64,000 bases of DNA. Origin: Neocallimastix lanati (nom. inval.). Lineage: Eukaryota > Neocallimastigomycota > Neocallimastigomycetes > Neocallimastigales > Neocallimastigaceae. A program made the position numbers and the translations under genes. Shown here piece by piece: positions 12,443-25,539 of the stretch (its first letter is position 1; each line of letters begins with the position of its first letter). Where the stretch lies: contig JACVTC010000036.1 of NCBI GenBank assembly GCA_016946835.1, forward strand, positions 649,501 through 713,500. The letters run 5' to 3'. Below the pieces are notes generated by a model. It saw nothing but the letters and a program-made list of their open reading frames with translations. It had not been told where the DNA came from and searched no databases.

Positions 12443-14183
12443 TTTTAATAATTTTTTTTTCAATATATTTCCATTTAATTTATAAAATTTTCAATTAATT
12501 ATTCTTTCACAAGAGCATGAAAAGGTTGTTTAAATTAGTTTTAGAATTATTATTATTCTTTTTGTCCGTTTTAATTAGAATAATCATTATTATTAATTAT
12601 TATTGCTATCATTAATTACTATTATCATTATTTAATAATACTATACAATAATTTTAAAATAATTTTTATATTTTTATTTATTTTTTTTATCGTTTTAAAC
12701 TATTATAATATTAATTGTTTAATTAATATATGCTTCAGTATAATGAAACTTTAAATTGTTTTATCCAAGGTCATTTCTTGTCATATGTAATATCCAAACT
12801 ATGAAATAATATATACATTATAACTTTTAATTAAGTATTGCTTAAAATAAATAATAATAACCCTTTCCTTTCCTTTTTTTTTTTTATTATAGCCTATTAT
12901 TATTTTTTTTAATTACTCCTGGTGAGTTATTCATCCCAACATATTTATTTTTTTATTAATTATTGAAATATCATAACAATAGAAAATAATAATAGCAAAT
13001 AAAAATAATATTTAAGGCATAGTTATTTTTTTTTTAAAAAAAAATTGATATATTAATTATAATCTAACCTTTTATATTATAAATTTAGATGTGGAAATTT
13101 TATTTTTTAATAAAGATGTCATATTTTTTCTATATGCTTATATTTTATTTAACAAAATGTTTATATTATTTCAATATATAAATAATATGTTATTTCATAT
13201 ATTATAAATAATGCTACAATATAAATTATTTTTCATAAATATATTATTATACTGAGACAAGATATATTATTCTCTGTGACGAAACCATAAGAAAGAATAT
13301 GCTATATATTTTTGTAATAATTTTTGATCATTTTTTTTCTTTTTAATTTAACTTAAATTTTAATTCAAAGTTGATTTACTCTATTTAAATTAAATTAATT
13401 TTTATTAATATTTATTTATTTATTTATATAAACATTTGTTCATTTATTTATAAGTAGAATTTATTTATTAATTATTTTTATTTATTATATATATTTAATT
13501 TTCACATACATTATTTTAATAAAACTTACTATCGTATATTATATTTATACTGTTAAATATATATTAATATCCTTAGCCTTTTTTTAAATAAAACACAAAT
13601 TAAAATCTAAATCTTAATTAATATTTTTTTTATTTATTTTAATCACAATAATAGTTAAAATTGAAATAGGATCCAATATTTATAAAGTTAAACCAATAAT
13701 ATTTCAGTTTGTGTTATACAAAAATATTAAATTTTTGAATGTTTTTTATTGTTTTTTTTTTTTTTTATTTTTTTTTATCTTCTTTTTCTTTTTAAACTTT
13801 ATTTAAATGAAAAAAAAAATAAATCCTTATAAACCATTAAAATAAATAAAAAGAAGATATAATTTTTATAATTCATATATTATAATATATTATAAATATT
13901 ATTGCATATATATTAATGTATTTTAGAATTTCTTTTTATTTTTTTTATTTTTATATATAATAAGTATATTATATAATTTTTTATATGTAGTTGCTTTATA
14001 TGTTTAATTTAACAATACCACATCTCATCCTTTGTTTTTTTTGTATATTTGTCTTTTAATATGATTCAATTGTATTGGTTCCTTTCCATGTATAATACAA
14101 TACACTATAATATATAGTTAATAGTTAGGAAATGAAGAATAAAAAGAATAACACTAATAGAGAAATAGAAAAAAAATTTTGAT

Positions 14184-14400
14184 CAATAAATAAATAAATA
14201 AATAATAAATAAATAATAAATAATAAGAATAATAAATAATAAGAAAAATAAATAATAAAATAATAAATAATAAGAATAATAAATAATAAATAATAAATAA
14301 TAAATAATAAATAATAAATAATAAATAATTAAATAATAAATAATAATAAATAATAAATAACAAATAATAAATAATAAATAATGAAACAAATAATAAATAT
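14184..14400. repeat. AAATAAT microsatellite
   Basis: About 215 bp of AAATAAT-type repeats with GAAT and CAAATAAT variants. Read on the minus strand it gives spurious Tyr/Leu/Ile/Phe open frames. Confidence 0.9.
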
Positions 14401-14874
14401 AAATAAATAGAAAATAAACTATTTTAAAAATATGGATTTAATTATTTATACATTAAATAAATATATATATAAAGGTATAATAATATATTATTATATGTAT
14501 TTCAATATAGGTTTGATGATATAATTTATTTATTTATTTTTAATTTTTTAATTCTTGATATTAATTTATTATGTAAGAATTTTTTCATTTTTTTAAATAA
14601 TATTTATCTTCTATTTTATTATTAATTAAACTTTTTCTTTTTTAATTTATATCTAATTAATATTTTTTTTTCATTTTAATCTATTTATTTATTTATATGT
14701 TTTATATTTATTTATTTCTACAGTTTACCATTTATTTATTTTATAAAATAAAAAAAGAACTTTAAATTAAAAATAGTTATATTAATATCAAATATTATTT
14801 GCTTTTTTTTTTTTTATTTTTTTTTTTATTTTTTTTTTATTTTTTATATTTTATATAAATATATAAATAAATTT

Positions 14875-14908
<34 letters not shown>

Positions 14909-15558
14909 ATTATTTTTTCGTACATTTACTTAGTTTGACTTATAATAATATATTTTATATTATTGTTTCATTTTAATGCATATTCTTTATTTTTAAAGGA
15001 TATATATATATTAACACTTATTTAATGAATAAATGTGTTTTTTAATAGATAACAGTCTCTTGTTTATTATTTTTTCAAACAAAAACTAATTGTATATATA
15101 TAACGCTCAAATATTACTTAAACTATTTTTTTTTTAAAACTCAAAAATTGAATAAAGTAAATTACTTTTTAGCTTTTTCAAACAAAACAAAAACAAAAAT
15201 TAATAATAAAAAAATTTATTTTTATTTGTAATAATTTTCATTTGTAATATATATAATAAAACTATACAAATAAAAATAAATATATATAATAAAAAAAAAA
15301 TAAAAAATAAAATAAAACTAAAAACAATAAACTAAAAAAACAAAAACTAAAAAAATAAAATTTTTAATATATTCTTTAATAAAACAGTGCTATTTTAATA
15401 AAAAATATTTTATTAATAATACCATTCAAGAAATAAGTAATAATATTAATAAAAGAAAAGAAAAAAAAAAAAAAATTAAGTCAATCTCTTTATTTTTTTT
15501 TTATTTATCAAAAATAATATTTTTTTTATTAAAACTTTTAAATAAATAATATATTAAA

Positions 15559-17163
15559 ATGAACAGTATAAATAGTATAACTGCTAAAAATGGTATAGGT
15601 GGTGGTATAAATGGTATGAACGGTATGAACAATATTGACGAAAGAATATTTAAAATACCTCCAAAGAAGGTAATAAAAACTAATCAAACTTATAAGGCTC
15701 AATATTCACAAGAAATATCTTTTAAGAAAGGTGATTTCTTTTACGTTATTGACGAAGATGATTTATATTATTATATTATCAATCCAGCAGAAAAAATTTC
15801 TGGTAAAATTTTTAATTATATTTATTTATTTATTTATTTATTTATTTATTTTTTATTTATTTTTTTATTTATTTTTTTATTTTTTCTTTTGTTGAATTGT
15901 TTTTTTTTATTCATTTTATTTTATTTTATTGCATATATATATGTTGAATTTAATTTTTTTTTATTTGTGCAAATATATATATTTAGTTAATAATTAAATG
16001 TAAAGTTTAAAATATATTATATAAGGCAAAAATAAAAAATAAATGTATATATAATATATATATATTTTATATTTTTTTACGTATTTAAAATGATATTTTA
16101 ATTTAATATCAAAAATAAATACTATTTAGTTTAAAATATTTATTAAGAATAAATTTATTATGTATATATTTATTGTTTATTTATAATTTTATTTATAATA
16201 TTTTTCTTTAATATATTTTAATCTATTTTTTTCTATTCTCATTTACCCATTTATATATATATATATTTTTTTTTAGGTCTTGTCCCAAAAATTTTTTGTG
16301 ATGCTCTTGATAAATCTGTTAAGCGTAAAACTCAATATGCTGATTATACTTATAATAGTTTAAATAGAGGAAAATACAGAGCTGAATATAATAATAATCC
16401 TCAGAAGGATAAATTTGATAGTAATGGCAATAAATATACCATTAATAATAGTGATGTTCCAAAGAAGGATGCTTTTTCTGCTAAAGTAGTTCATTGTGGA
16501 CCTGTTGAAAATGATCGTTTTTTAATTACTATCGAAGTTACTTATCCTTCCTTAAATAAAAAATTGATTATTAAGCGTTTATATGATGACTTTTTCGCTA
16601 TGCAATCTATTTTATTAAAACTTTTCCCAAAGGAAGCTGGTCGTGTTGAACGTTATGAAAGAATAATACCCTTTGTTCCACCTGCTCCAAATAAGGTTAT
16701 GAGTAATTTTAATAATAAAAATCATATTGGTAAGTATAGAGAAGAATTAAATTCCTATATAAAAGAAATTACCAGAATGCCTTACAGAATTCAAAGTTCC
16801 TTCCCAGTTAAACGTTTCTTTGTACTTCGTGCCGACGATACTGAAACTGAATTATCTTTAAGTCGTAGTGAATCTGTTGATAGTTACGATGATGGTGATG
16901 ACTTTTTAGATTTACTTTCTGATTATGAAGAAACCTATTTACCTCTTAAGATTGTATTTGAACATAGACCTTATCGTATGGAAATTTCAGATAAAATAAC
17001 CTTTGACCAATTATGGATAAAAATTGAAGATTATCTTGATTTAGATATTGTAGATGTATACTTTAAGGATGAAGAAGGTTATGAAATACCATTATTAAAT
17101 GATATAGATCTCGGTAACTTTATAAGAACAAGAAAATATCATCTTCTTTTATATGTTGAATAA
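15559..17163 (+). CDS. SH3-PX-PB1 scaffold protein, Bem1/Scd2-like (two exons)
   Basis: Exons 15559-15802 and 16277-17163 join in frame to a 376-residue protein; the 474-bp intron begins GTAAAA and ends TTTTAG. An SH3 domain spans about residues 39-88 ('YKAQYSQEISFKKGD' to 'SGLVPKIF'; the splice restores the canonical G-LVP end). A PX domain spans about 146-264 with 'RLYDDFF', 'IPFVPPAP' and 'YREELNSYIKEI', and a PB1 domain spans about 303-376 with a basic Lys near 306 and an acidic 'YFKDEEGYEIPLL' loop. An acidic linker (265-302) separates PX and PB1. This order is that of fungal Bem1/Scd2 and phox adaptors, which link Cdc42, its exchange factor Cdc24/Scd1 and membranes at polarity sites. 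It has one SH3 where Bem1 has two, so it is shorter than yeast Bem1 (about 550). Family assignment is firm; orthology to Bem1 is inferred. Confidence 0.9.
15803..16276 (+). other. Intron of the SH3-PX-PB1 gene
   Basis: GTAAAA...TTTTTTTTAG, 474 bp, T-rich at first and generally AT-rich. It divides the SH3 domain within the Gly codon just before 'LVP'. Reading through it gives only Phe/Leu/Tyr-rich nonsense. Confidence 0.85.
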
Positions 17164-17476
17164 AAATAAATTAATAATGAAAATTAAAAAATAAGAATAA
17201 GTAATTAAAAATTAAAAATAAAGTTAAAATTAAAAAAAAAAAATAAAAATAAAATTAAAAATTAAAATTAAAATAAGAAATAAATAAATAAATAAATAAT
17301 AACAATAACAATAACAATAATAAAAAAATAATAATAAACAAAAACAAAAACAAAAACAAAAAAAAACAGTAAATCAATTAAACTAAGAAAAATAAAATCT
17401 TTTTTATTTCATTTCAATTTATTATTATTATTATTATTATTTTATTTATTTATTTGTTTATTTTTTAAGGAAGAAA

Positions 17477-17511
<35 letters not shown>

Positions 17512-18223
17512 CAAATAAAATATATAATAAATAAAAACAAAAAATAAAATAAGAAAAGACAAATCTAAAGAAAATGTCAAATATTATTTTTTTTCAATAA
17601 AAAAAATATTTGAACAAAAAAAAAATTTTTTTTTTTTTCAAAATTCAAAATTCAAAATAAATTAACAAAAAATAAAATAAAACAAAATAATAAATATATA
17701 TAATTCAAAATAAATCAAATAAATCAAATTAAATAAAAAATAAAAAATAAAAAACAAAACAAAAAAATTTATATTATTATCTTTTATTTTTATTTTTGTT
17801 TTTATTATTATTTTATTATTAATTAATCCTTAAAGATCCATTAATTATAAAATAATAAATAAATGCATAAATAAAAATGAAAAAGAATATATTTATATAT
17901 CATATATAAAAGAAAATAATTATAAATTGTTTATTAATAAGAATTTAAAATAAATTAATTATCAAATATATGAAAAATACAATAACTTTACACAGTACAA
18001 ATATTTGACATATTCTTTCATTTATAATTCACTAAAGAAAAATATTGTTTTTATTCAATATTATTTTATTTTATTTTTATTTTAATTTTTTATTTTTATT
18101 ATATTTTTATTTTTAATATATACATTTTCATTATTAATATTATATATATAATATATATAAAAGAAAAATTCATATTTCTATACAACAAAAGTAATAATCT
18201 TTACAATCACATATATTCTACAT

Positions 18224-18276
<53 letters not shown>

Positions 18277-19179
18277 TATTTGGTTTAAATATTAATTACA
18301 CCATTTAAAAAAAAAAAAAAAAAGCAAAAATTGAATAATATATTTATATATATTATAATATCTATAAATATTATTCTTTTAATTTTTTTTTCTATGAATG
18401 GGAAAAAAAAACTTATGATAAAAAAAAAAGTAAAAAAAAAAAAAAAAAAGTCAGGAAATATGGGGGAAAATATTAGAAATTAAAAAATAAAAGAAAAAAT
18501 ATCTCCAAAAAAAAGTAAAAAAAAAAAAAAAAAGAAGAAAAAAAAGAAGATAATGATTATGGAAGAAAAAAAATTAATCATTATAATTATAGGCAAAAAA
18601 ATATATATATATATATAAATAATATTTTAGAATATATATATATATATATATATAAATCTTTTTTTTTATTAAAATTAGAATAAATGATATTATAGTTAAT
18701 ATTTTTTAATTTTTAATTTTTTTTTTTTTTTTTTTTTTAATTAGAAAAATTGTAGTATTATTAATATAATTTTTTCTTTCTTTCTTTCTTTATATCTATT
18801 ATTTTTTACCCCTTAATTTCTTTTCTTTCATTTTTTTTTTTTTTTTAAAGAGTAAGAAACAAGTAGGGGAAAAAAAAATAAAATTTAATTTTAGTCGTTA
18901 TATCATTCATTAATAATAATAATTAAAAAAAAAAAAAAACATAATTAATAATTAATAATTTATTAATAAATTATTATAATTATTATTTTTTTTTTATTCT
19001 TAATATAATATAATATAATAATTTTAATTAAAAAAGTTTAAAAGAAAAAAAAAATATAAAATAAAAAATAAAAAAAAAAATAAAATAAAATAAAAATGAT
19101 CATAAAAAAATATAATGAAGAAAAAGAAAGAAAACAAGTTTAATTTATTTTTATTTTTATTCTCTTATTCTTCTTATCA

Positions 19180-19225
<46 letters not shown>

Positions 19226-19790
19226 TTAACTTTATTATAATTGAATTTGAATTTGCGTCATTAGAATTTGAATAACCGTTACATTCTTTATAATTAATTT
19301 TAACAGAGGAGATGAAGACCATCATTTTTTTTTTTTAACAAATCACAGAATTGTTTAAATGTATTACTAATGAGAGTATTTAACTTTAATAATAAAATAA
19401 GAATCATATAATTGGTGAAAATTTTCTAACTATTGTAAAGGTGATATTAAAGAAAGAACTAGATAAATTACTGATACTATTGTGAAGTTTTTATTTTTTT
19501 TTACTGACCAATTTTTTGAGTTTATGAATGAACGTCATGTAAAAAATTTGTTGAATACACCTCCGTAATGGCAGATGCCAAGAGTGAAAGTTTGAATAAT
19601 ATAGAGTTGAGTTCATAGTCCATAATAATTGTTAAGACATTTAAAATAATAATACTGTAGAATTTCAACTGGAAATATTCTAAAGGTAAGAATTCATATA
19701 AAGTAAAATAATGAAGATAATAAAATATTAATATAATAATCAGTATAGTAGAAGAAAGGAAATAAAGTTTAAAGTTTACAATCATTGCTG

Positions 19791-19838
<48 letters not shown>

Positions 19839-20204
19839 ATATAAAAAAGTACGACACTTCATTCTTCTTTTTTAAATAAAATTAAAAAAAAAAAAAATTT
19901 TTTTATTATTTATATATTTATATATTTATTTATTTATTTATAAAAAAATAAATTATATGATTATAGATAATGGATATATATATGTATTTTTTTTTAAAAT
20001 TAAATTTTCTTCTTCTATAAATTATAGGATAGGAATTATATATCATATTATTACTAATTAGAAGTGTAAATAATGGTAATATTTTATTTATTATTACTTC
20101 ATTTTTAATGGTTCTAAATTATTATTATTACTATTTTTATTATTTTTAAATTTTTCCTTTAAAAAAAAAAATTAATTAAATAAATATAACTTTTTTTCTT
20201 TTTT
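17164..20204. other. Gene-free spacer with homopolymers and microsatellites
   Basis: The stretch is A/T runs (T run 18226-18270, about 45 bases), an ATT repeat at 19180-19226 and AAAT repeats at 19798-19841. The block 19240-19790 has less biased sequence, and a minus-strand frame there (19522-19790) has mixed residues, but I recognise no domain and no splice structure; it may be an old relic. The 3' ends of the two flanking genes converge here. Confidence 0.6.
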
Positions 20205-20864
20205 TTAAAGGAATAATTGAATTAAAGAACCTAAAACTACAAAAGCCATAGAGGTCATTACGAAAGTCTTTGGGGCATCACCAGTATTTTCATCTAAATT
20301 AACTTTAGTATTGGTACTACCTTCATTTAAATCTACTGGATTTGGATAGGAGGTACCATCAATGTTAATTCCGTTTGCTTCTTGTCTAATGGATGGACAT
20401 TGAACACCATTTGGTGTATAATTATTTTTCACGGCATATTTTGTTAATTGAATATAATTATCGGTATTATTTCTGAAAGCTCCGTAACATGGATCATATA
20501 AACCAAAGGTACGAACACCACCATTAGCTACGGTATTATTCACATGAACAAAGAAAATATCTATATCGCCAACATTACCAATTTCAGCATCACAAGTACC
20601 ACCAGCATGATTACCGAAACCACCAATGGTAATGGTACGACTATATTCTTCTTGAGTAATACCACCAACATTACCATACATATTACATAATGGTTTCACA
20701 GTAGCAGAGAAATATTTAGTATTGGTGAAATCTCTAGTAACAATTTGTCCAATAAATGTAATTTGTGCATTAGAAGTTAAACATTCTAAATCACGATTAC
20801 ATGCTGAAGCCATAGCAGCACCAGCAATACTAAGAGCACCACAAATGTAAGATAAAAGTTTCAT
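20205..20864 (-). CDS. Secreted, probably GPI-anchored protein, NTR/TIMP-like in outline
   Basis: This is an intronless gene of 219 residues. The N-terminus is a clear signal peptide ('MKLLSYICGALSIAGAAMAS', cleavage near 20-21). The mature chain starts with a Cys-rich head ('CNRDLECL') followed by 'AQITFIGQIVTRDF', and carries Asn-X-Thr sites such as 'NNT'. The C-terminus is a small-residue stretch ('NTGDAPKT') followed by a hydrophobic tail ending 'VVLGSLIQLFL', the layout of a GPI-attachment signal. The pattern of strands and Cys residues ('FIGQIV', a downstream Cys, 'GDIDIFFVHV') recalls the netrin/TIMP (NTR) fold, but this is only a resemblance. The start is the first Met after AT-rich leader DNA. 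Base and codon use differ sharply from the flanks, marking a real gene. Function is unknown; a cell-surface role is inferred. Confidence 0.85.
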   Translation of the reverse strand: MKLLSYICGALSIAGAAMASACNRDLECLTSNAQITFIGQIVTRDFTNTKYFSATVKPLCNMYGNVGGITQEEYSRTITIGGFGNHAGGTCDAEIGNVGDIDIFFVHVNNTVANGGVRTFGLYDPCYGAFRNNTDNYIQLTKYAVKNNYTPNGVQCPSIRQEANGINIDGTSYPNPVDLNEGSTNTKVNLDENTGDAPKTFVMTSMAFVVLGSLIQLFL

Positions 20865-22553
20865 TTTAATTGATTTTGATTTATTTATTTTTATTTCTTT
20901 TATTATTATTATTTTTTTTTTCTATAATCCTGTTTATTAAAATTATGAATAGAATTATTATTAATAAAAAAAAAAGTATATATATAAATATAAATAATTA
21001 ATAAATAAAGAAAAAATAATAATAGAAAGATGTATATAATAATATATAAAAATATATTTCTCTATTTACTGTTTAAAAAAGTTTTTTTTTCTTCTATTTT
21101 ACTCTATAAAAAAAAATATTAATTATATATTTTAATTTATAAATAAAATAAATATATATATATATATTTTTTAAACTTTTATGATTTTTGGGAATAAATT
21201 TGATATTATTTATATAAAAAAAATTTTTTTTTTTTATTTAAACCTTCTATCTAATGGACAATATAATAAATTATAAATATTAATAAATATAATGATATAT
21301 TAAATTGATATAATAATAATAATAATTTTTTTTTTATTTTATAAAATGATTAAAATTAAAAAAAAAATTTAAAATTTAAATTTTAAATTGAATTTAATTA
21401 TAATTTTAAGCAAATAAAAATGAAAATATAATAAAATTGAAGATATAATGAAATAAAAAATATAATGAAAATGAAAAGAAGAAATGAAAATTGTTAATAT
21501 ATATATTTTTTTTTTAATTATAAAAAATAAAATTTAAATTTTATTATATATTTATAAAATTATTATTTATATATTTTAAATGATTAAATAGATTAAATTT
21601 AATTAATGATTTTTTTTTTTTTTTTTTTTTAAATTTTAAATTTTTAAATTTTATATCAATTTTTTTTTTTTTTTTTTTTTTTAATTTAAATTAACTAAAA
21701 AAAAAGTTTAAATCTTTAATTTTTTTCATTAAAATATAAATTTAATGCTTTATGAACCATTGATTCAAGTGCATTGGAATAAATGTCATCAAATCATTTC
21801 ATTGAATTTAACTCTAAAATATAAAAAAAAAAAAATTAAAAAATAAAATAAAAAACTTTTTATTTTATTTTATTTTATTTTAAACTTTTTTATTTTATAT
21901 TATTTTATTTATTGTTTTTATATTTATTTATTTTTTTAATTATAATAATAAACTTCATTATTTAATTCCATTAATTTCGTTTTCTTTAGTTTTATATATA
22001 TATTAACTATATTAAAAACTAGTTTATTAAAAACTAGTTAAGTAAAACTATTATATTTATCTATCTAATTTTTTTTTTATCAATAAAAAATAATTTAAAA
22101 ATAATTTAATTTAAAAAATATATATACATATATATATACATATTATATATTTTTATACACGAATAATTTTCAAGAATTAATGAATAATTAAATAAAATTA
22201 AAATTAATTAAACAATTTATAATTATAAATTCAATTAAATAACTTTTTTTTTTTTTTTTTTATAAAATTATGAATTATAATTTTATTTTTATTTTCTTGC
22301 TTATTCTTATTATTTTATTTTATTTCATGAATAAATCAACCAAATTTTATTATTTAATTATTTAATTATCATAATTAATTAATCCATGAAATAATATTAA
22401 TTTAATAATAATCCATTAATTTTTTTTAATTAGTCCATGATAATAATCCATAAAAATAAAATTTTTGATTTTTTTTTTTTTTTGGTTTATTTTGATAGTA
22501 ATAAAATTTATATATATAAAGTTTCTTTTTTTTTATACCTAAATAATCCTAAA

Positions 22554-22589
<36 letters not shown>

Positions 22590-23535
22590 CCATAACATCA
22601 ATATATGAAACTTTTTTTTATTTATTATTAAACTTCATCATCACCTTTTTTTTTTTTTTTTTTTTTTTTTTGTATTTTTAATTAATTAATTAATTAATTA
22701 ATTAACTAATTAGAAATGCAATTAGGATGATTATAGTCTATCTTTCCATCATTTTATTTTTGAATGGCATTCCTAAATCAATGATTTAAATTCATTCGAA
22801 CTTTAAAATTAAACTAATAAAATGTAATTGAGTATAAAATAATAATAATAATTATAATAATAAAATGTTAAAAGAAAATTTTATTCATAGGATAAAAAAA
22901 ATATATATTTATATATGTATTAATATATATAAAATATATATAAAAATTTCATATATTAATTGATAATATAAAATTATTCCATTATTTAGTGATTTATTAG
23001 ATAAAAAAAAAGATGCATTACTACAAACTAATATTACTAATTTTGAAAGAATTAATATTATTAATTATACTATTATAATTATACTAATTAATAATTATAA
23101 TTAATGATAATATAATAAAAATTGATAATAATATTTAATGAAAAAATACTAATAATAATAATAGTTAATGGTAAAATAAAAAAAAATAATTATAATTAGT
23201 GATAATATAATAAATAATAATAATAATTAATGTTAGTATAATAAAAAATAAACTAACGTATTGTAATTGATTTAATGTATTGATAATATTTTAAAAGATT
23301 TTTTTTTTTTTTTTGAATATATGTAATGTATTACCATAATACATCAATAGTTCTAAAAAAAAAAAAATAATAATAATAAAAAACTATTAAACTATATATC
23401 TATATATATTTAGATATATCTATAATATTTTTATTTTAAATATAATAAAACAAAAAATGATTAATATGATAAAATAAAGATAAATTATTTTAAATAATAA
23501 GCAAAAAAAAAAAAATACATGAAGTCATGTTCTTA
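20865..23535. other. Gene-free AT-rich spacer upstream of the surface-protein gene
   Basis: It contains homopolymer runs, an AAT repeat at 22555-22590 and unique AT-rich DNA. No gene, RNA or transposon end was recognised. The first few hundred bases should hold the promoter of the minus-strand gene at 20205-20864. Confidence 0.6.
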
Positions 23536-23951
23536 ATAAATAATAAATAAATAATAAATAAATAATAAATAAATAATAAATAATAAATAATAAATAATAA
23601 ATAATAAATAATAAATAATAAATAATAAATAATAAATAATAAATAATAAATAATAAATAATAAATAATAAATAATGGAATAATAAATAATAAATAATAAA
23701 TAATAAATAATAATAAATAATAAATATTAAATAATAAATAATAAATAATAAATAATAAATAATAAATAATAAATAATAAATAATAAATAATAAATAATAA
23801 ATAATGGAATAATAAATAATAAATAATAAATAATAAATAATAATAAATAATAAATAATAAATAATAAATAATAAATAATAAATAATAAATAATAAATAAT
23901 AAATAAATAATAAAATAATAAATTAATAAATAAATAAATAATAAGTAATAA
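23536..23951. repeat. Large AAATAAT microsatellite with an internal duplication
   Basis: About 415 bp of ATAAATAAT repeat. The interruption 'AATAATGGAATAATAAATAATAA' occurs twice (near 23675 and 23805), so a block of about 130 bp seems to have been duplicated within the array. The 153-residue minus-strand frame through it (Tyr-Leu-Leu-Phe-Ile-Ile repeats) is an artefact. Confidence 0.9.
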
Positions 23952-24777
23952 ATATTTATATATATGGATAGAAGAAAAGATATCAAATAAAGTTATGAAA
24001 CTTTTTTCAAAGTCAAAGTCTAAATAAATAAAAAAATTAAAAAATAAAAATTAAATATAGAAATATTAAAAGTGATATGAAATAGAAATAAAAACTCTAA
24101 TTAATAATAAATTTATGTTAATTAAGAAATGTAGTAAAAGCATAAATTTATGTATTGATCTAGTTTTTATTGTATTTCTTATTAGAAATTAATTTATAAT
24201 GAAAGTAAATTAATATTTATACTTTAATATAGGAAAACTTTATTATAGTAAATAATTATAAAAGAGAAAACATATTTAGAAATAGTTTTATTTCTTTGTC
24301 CAAGAATAAGAAATAGTAGATTATAGTAATTCTTGAGATAAAGATATGAAAATAAATATTAATTTTAGGAATAAATGTTAGTTTACATTTTTAATAATGA
24401 TAAGTAAATGTAATTCTTCTAAATAAATAAAATTTAAATTAAATAATTTTTATAAAACATATAAATTATATCCCCTAAAGAATAAACCTTAAAAGAACCG
24501 AACCTGAACTTCGTACTTTATCAAAAGAAATAAAATATTTATGATTAATTAATAATAAACTTTAATAAATATAAAAATAATAATTGGATCATAACTTTTT
24601 TTTTTTTTTTTAAAAAAATTAATTTTAATTAGAAAAAAAAAAAAAAAAAGATCATTCTATTATAATGGAAACCATTAACATCAAAAAACTTGGCACTATT
24701 TTAAGGAGTGATAATAAATGAAGGAAGGAGGAAGAGCTAAAACCCAATTATTACATAGTATATATCATTATATAATG
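23952..24777. other. AT-rich spacer with less biased stretches, no gene recognised
   Basis: The part 24100-24540 is less repetitive than its surroundings and contains patches such as AAAGAACCGAACCTGAAC near 24493, but no frame is open for long and no family is recognised. Confidence 0.4.
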
Positions 24778-24778
24778 T

Positions 24779-24860
24779 TCCAGGTTTTATCCTGGCTGTT
24801 AAGGCGTAAGCTTTGAGAGCATAAGGTTCCTGGTTCGACCCCTCCCTATGCCTATAGCGT
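24779..24860 (+). other. tRNA-Ser-like degenerate sequence (tRNA pseudogene or SINE head)
   Basis: GTTAAGGCG (24798) is the 3' half of a class II tRNA D-loop. Next, TAAGC-TTTGAGA-GCATA (24806-24822) folds as an anticodon arm with four of five pairs and a seven-base loop whose anticodon would be TGA (Ser). GGTTCGACCCC (24832) fits a polymerase III B box. However, the T stem pairs poorly, no long variable arm is visible, and the 5' side is replaced by a hairpin (CCAGG-TTTTAT-CCTGG) instead of an acceptor strand. So this is not a functional tRNA by eye; a decayed tRNA or the tRNA-related part of a SINE is more likely. Confidence 0.4.
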
Positions 24861-25204
24861 TTTTTCCACTGGTTTTTCGTTATTAGGTGGTTAGGGTTTT
24901 CAGGTAAGTATTATACCCATTTGATACCCCCTATATCTCTAATTCAACTTTCATCAATTTACACTTTTTTTTTTTTTTTTTATAAACCTCTAATTATATG
25001 TCTCGATATTATTTAAAATTACAATATAAAATTAATATGGTTTTATAATAAATTTTTATATAATTATATATTTATTTACATATTTATGATTAATGTTATA
25101 ATAGTTTTTTTTTTATAATAATAATAATTTTATTAAAGTATTATGAAATTTTAATTTCTTAATAATAACTAAAGAAAAAGATTTAGGGTTTAAAATAAAA
25201 GCAA

Positions 25205-25236
<32 letters not shown>

Positions 25237-25245
25237 AAAAAAAAA

Positions 25246-25279
<34 letters not shown>

Positions 25280-25539
25280 TTAAATAAATTTTTATTAATA
25301 ATATTTTAAATAGTCTTTCTATTTAATATATATATATATATTTATTTATAAAAATGTACTTTATCTATATTACTATAATTGAAAAAAAAAATTATGAAAA
25401 AAAATATTAATTAATTACTAAATTATCTATTTATTAATATATAAAATATTTGATAAATTTTATGGTTTCAAATGCTCATAGCAATAAAAAAAATTAGATA
25501 AAGGATTTATAATTCCATCAAAGTGAATCCTTTTTTTTT

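Larger units (their letters stand above)
7561..15558. other. Gene-free AT-rich spacer
   Basis: I see no convincing coding region here. The stretch holds A and T runs, AAAT/AAT microsatellites (8430-8808, 9796-9843, 12405-12441, 14184-14400) and unique AT-rich DNA. Long open frames at 14154-14389 on the minus strand are read from the microsatellite and consist only of Ile/Leu/Tyr/Phe. The last few hundred bases should carry the promoter and 5' leader of the gene at 15559, but no specific site can be named. Confidence 0.7.

Noticed and set aside
14154-14389. Two overlapping minus-strand frames of hydrophobic residues
   Set aside because: Same artefact of an AAATAAT repeat, open in more than one frame.
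19240-19857. Possible minus-strand gene
   Set aside because: The upstream part is AAAT-repeat translation; the remaining stretch shows no domain and no clear introns.
23525-23986. 153-residue minus-strand open frame (Tyr-Leu-Leu-Phe-Ile-Ile repeats)
   Set aside because: It is a translation of the AAATAAT microsatellite; no start context, no complexity, no domain.
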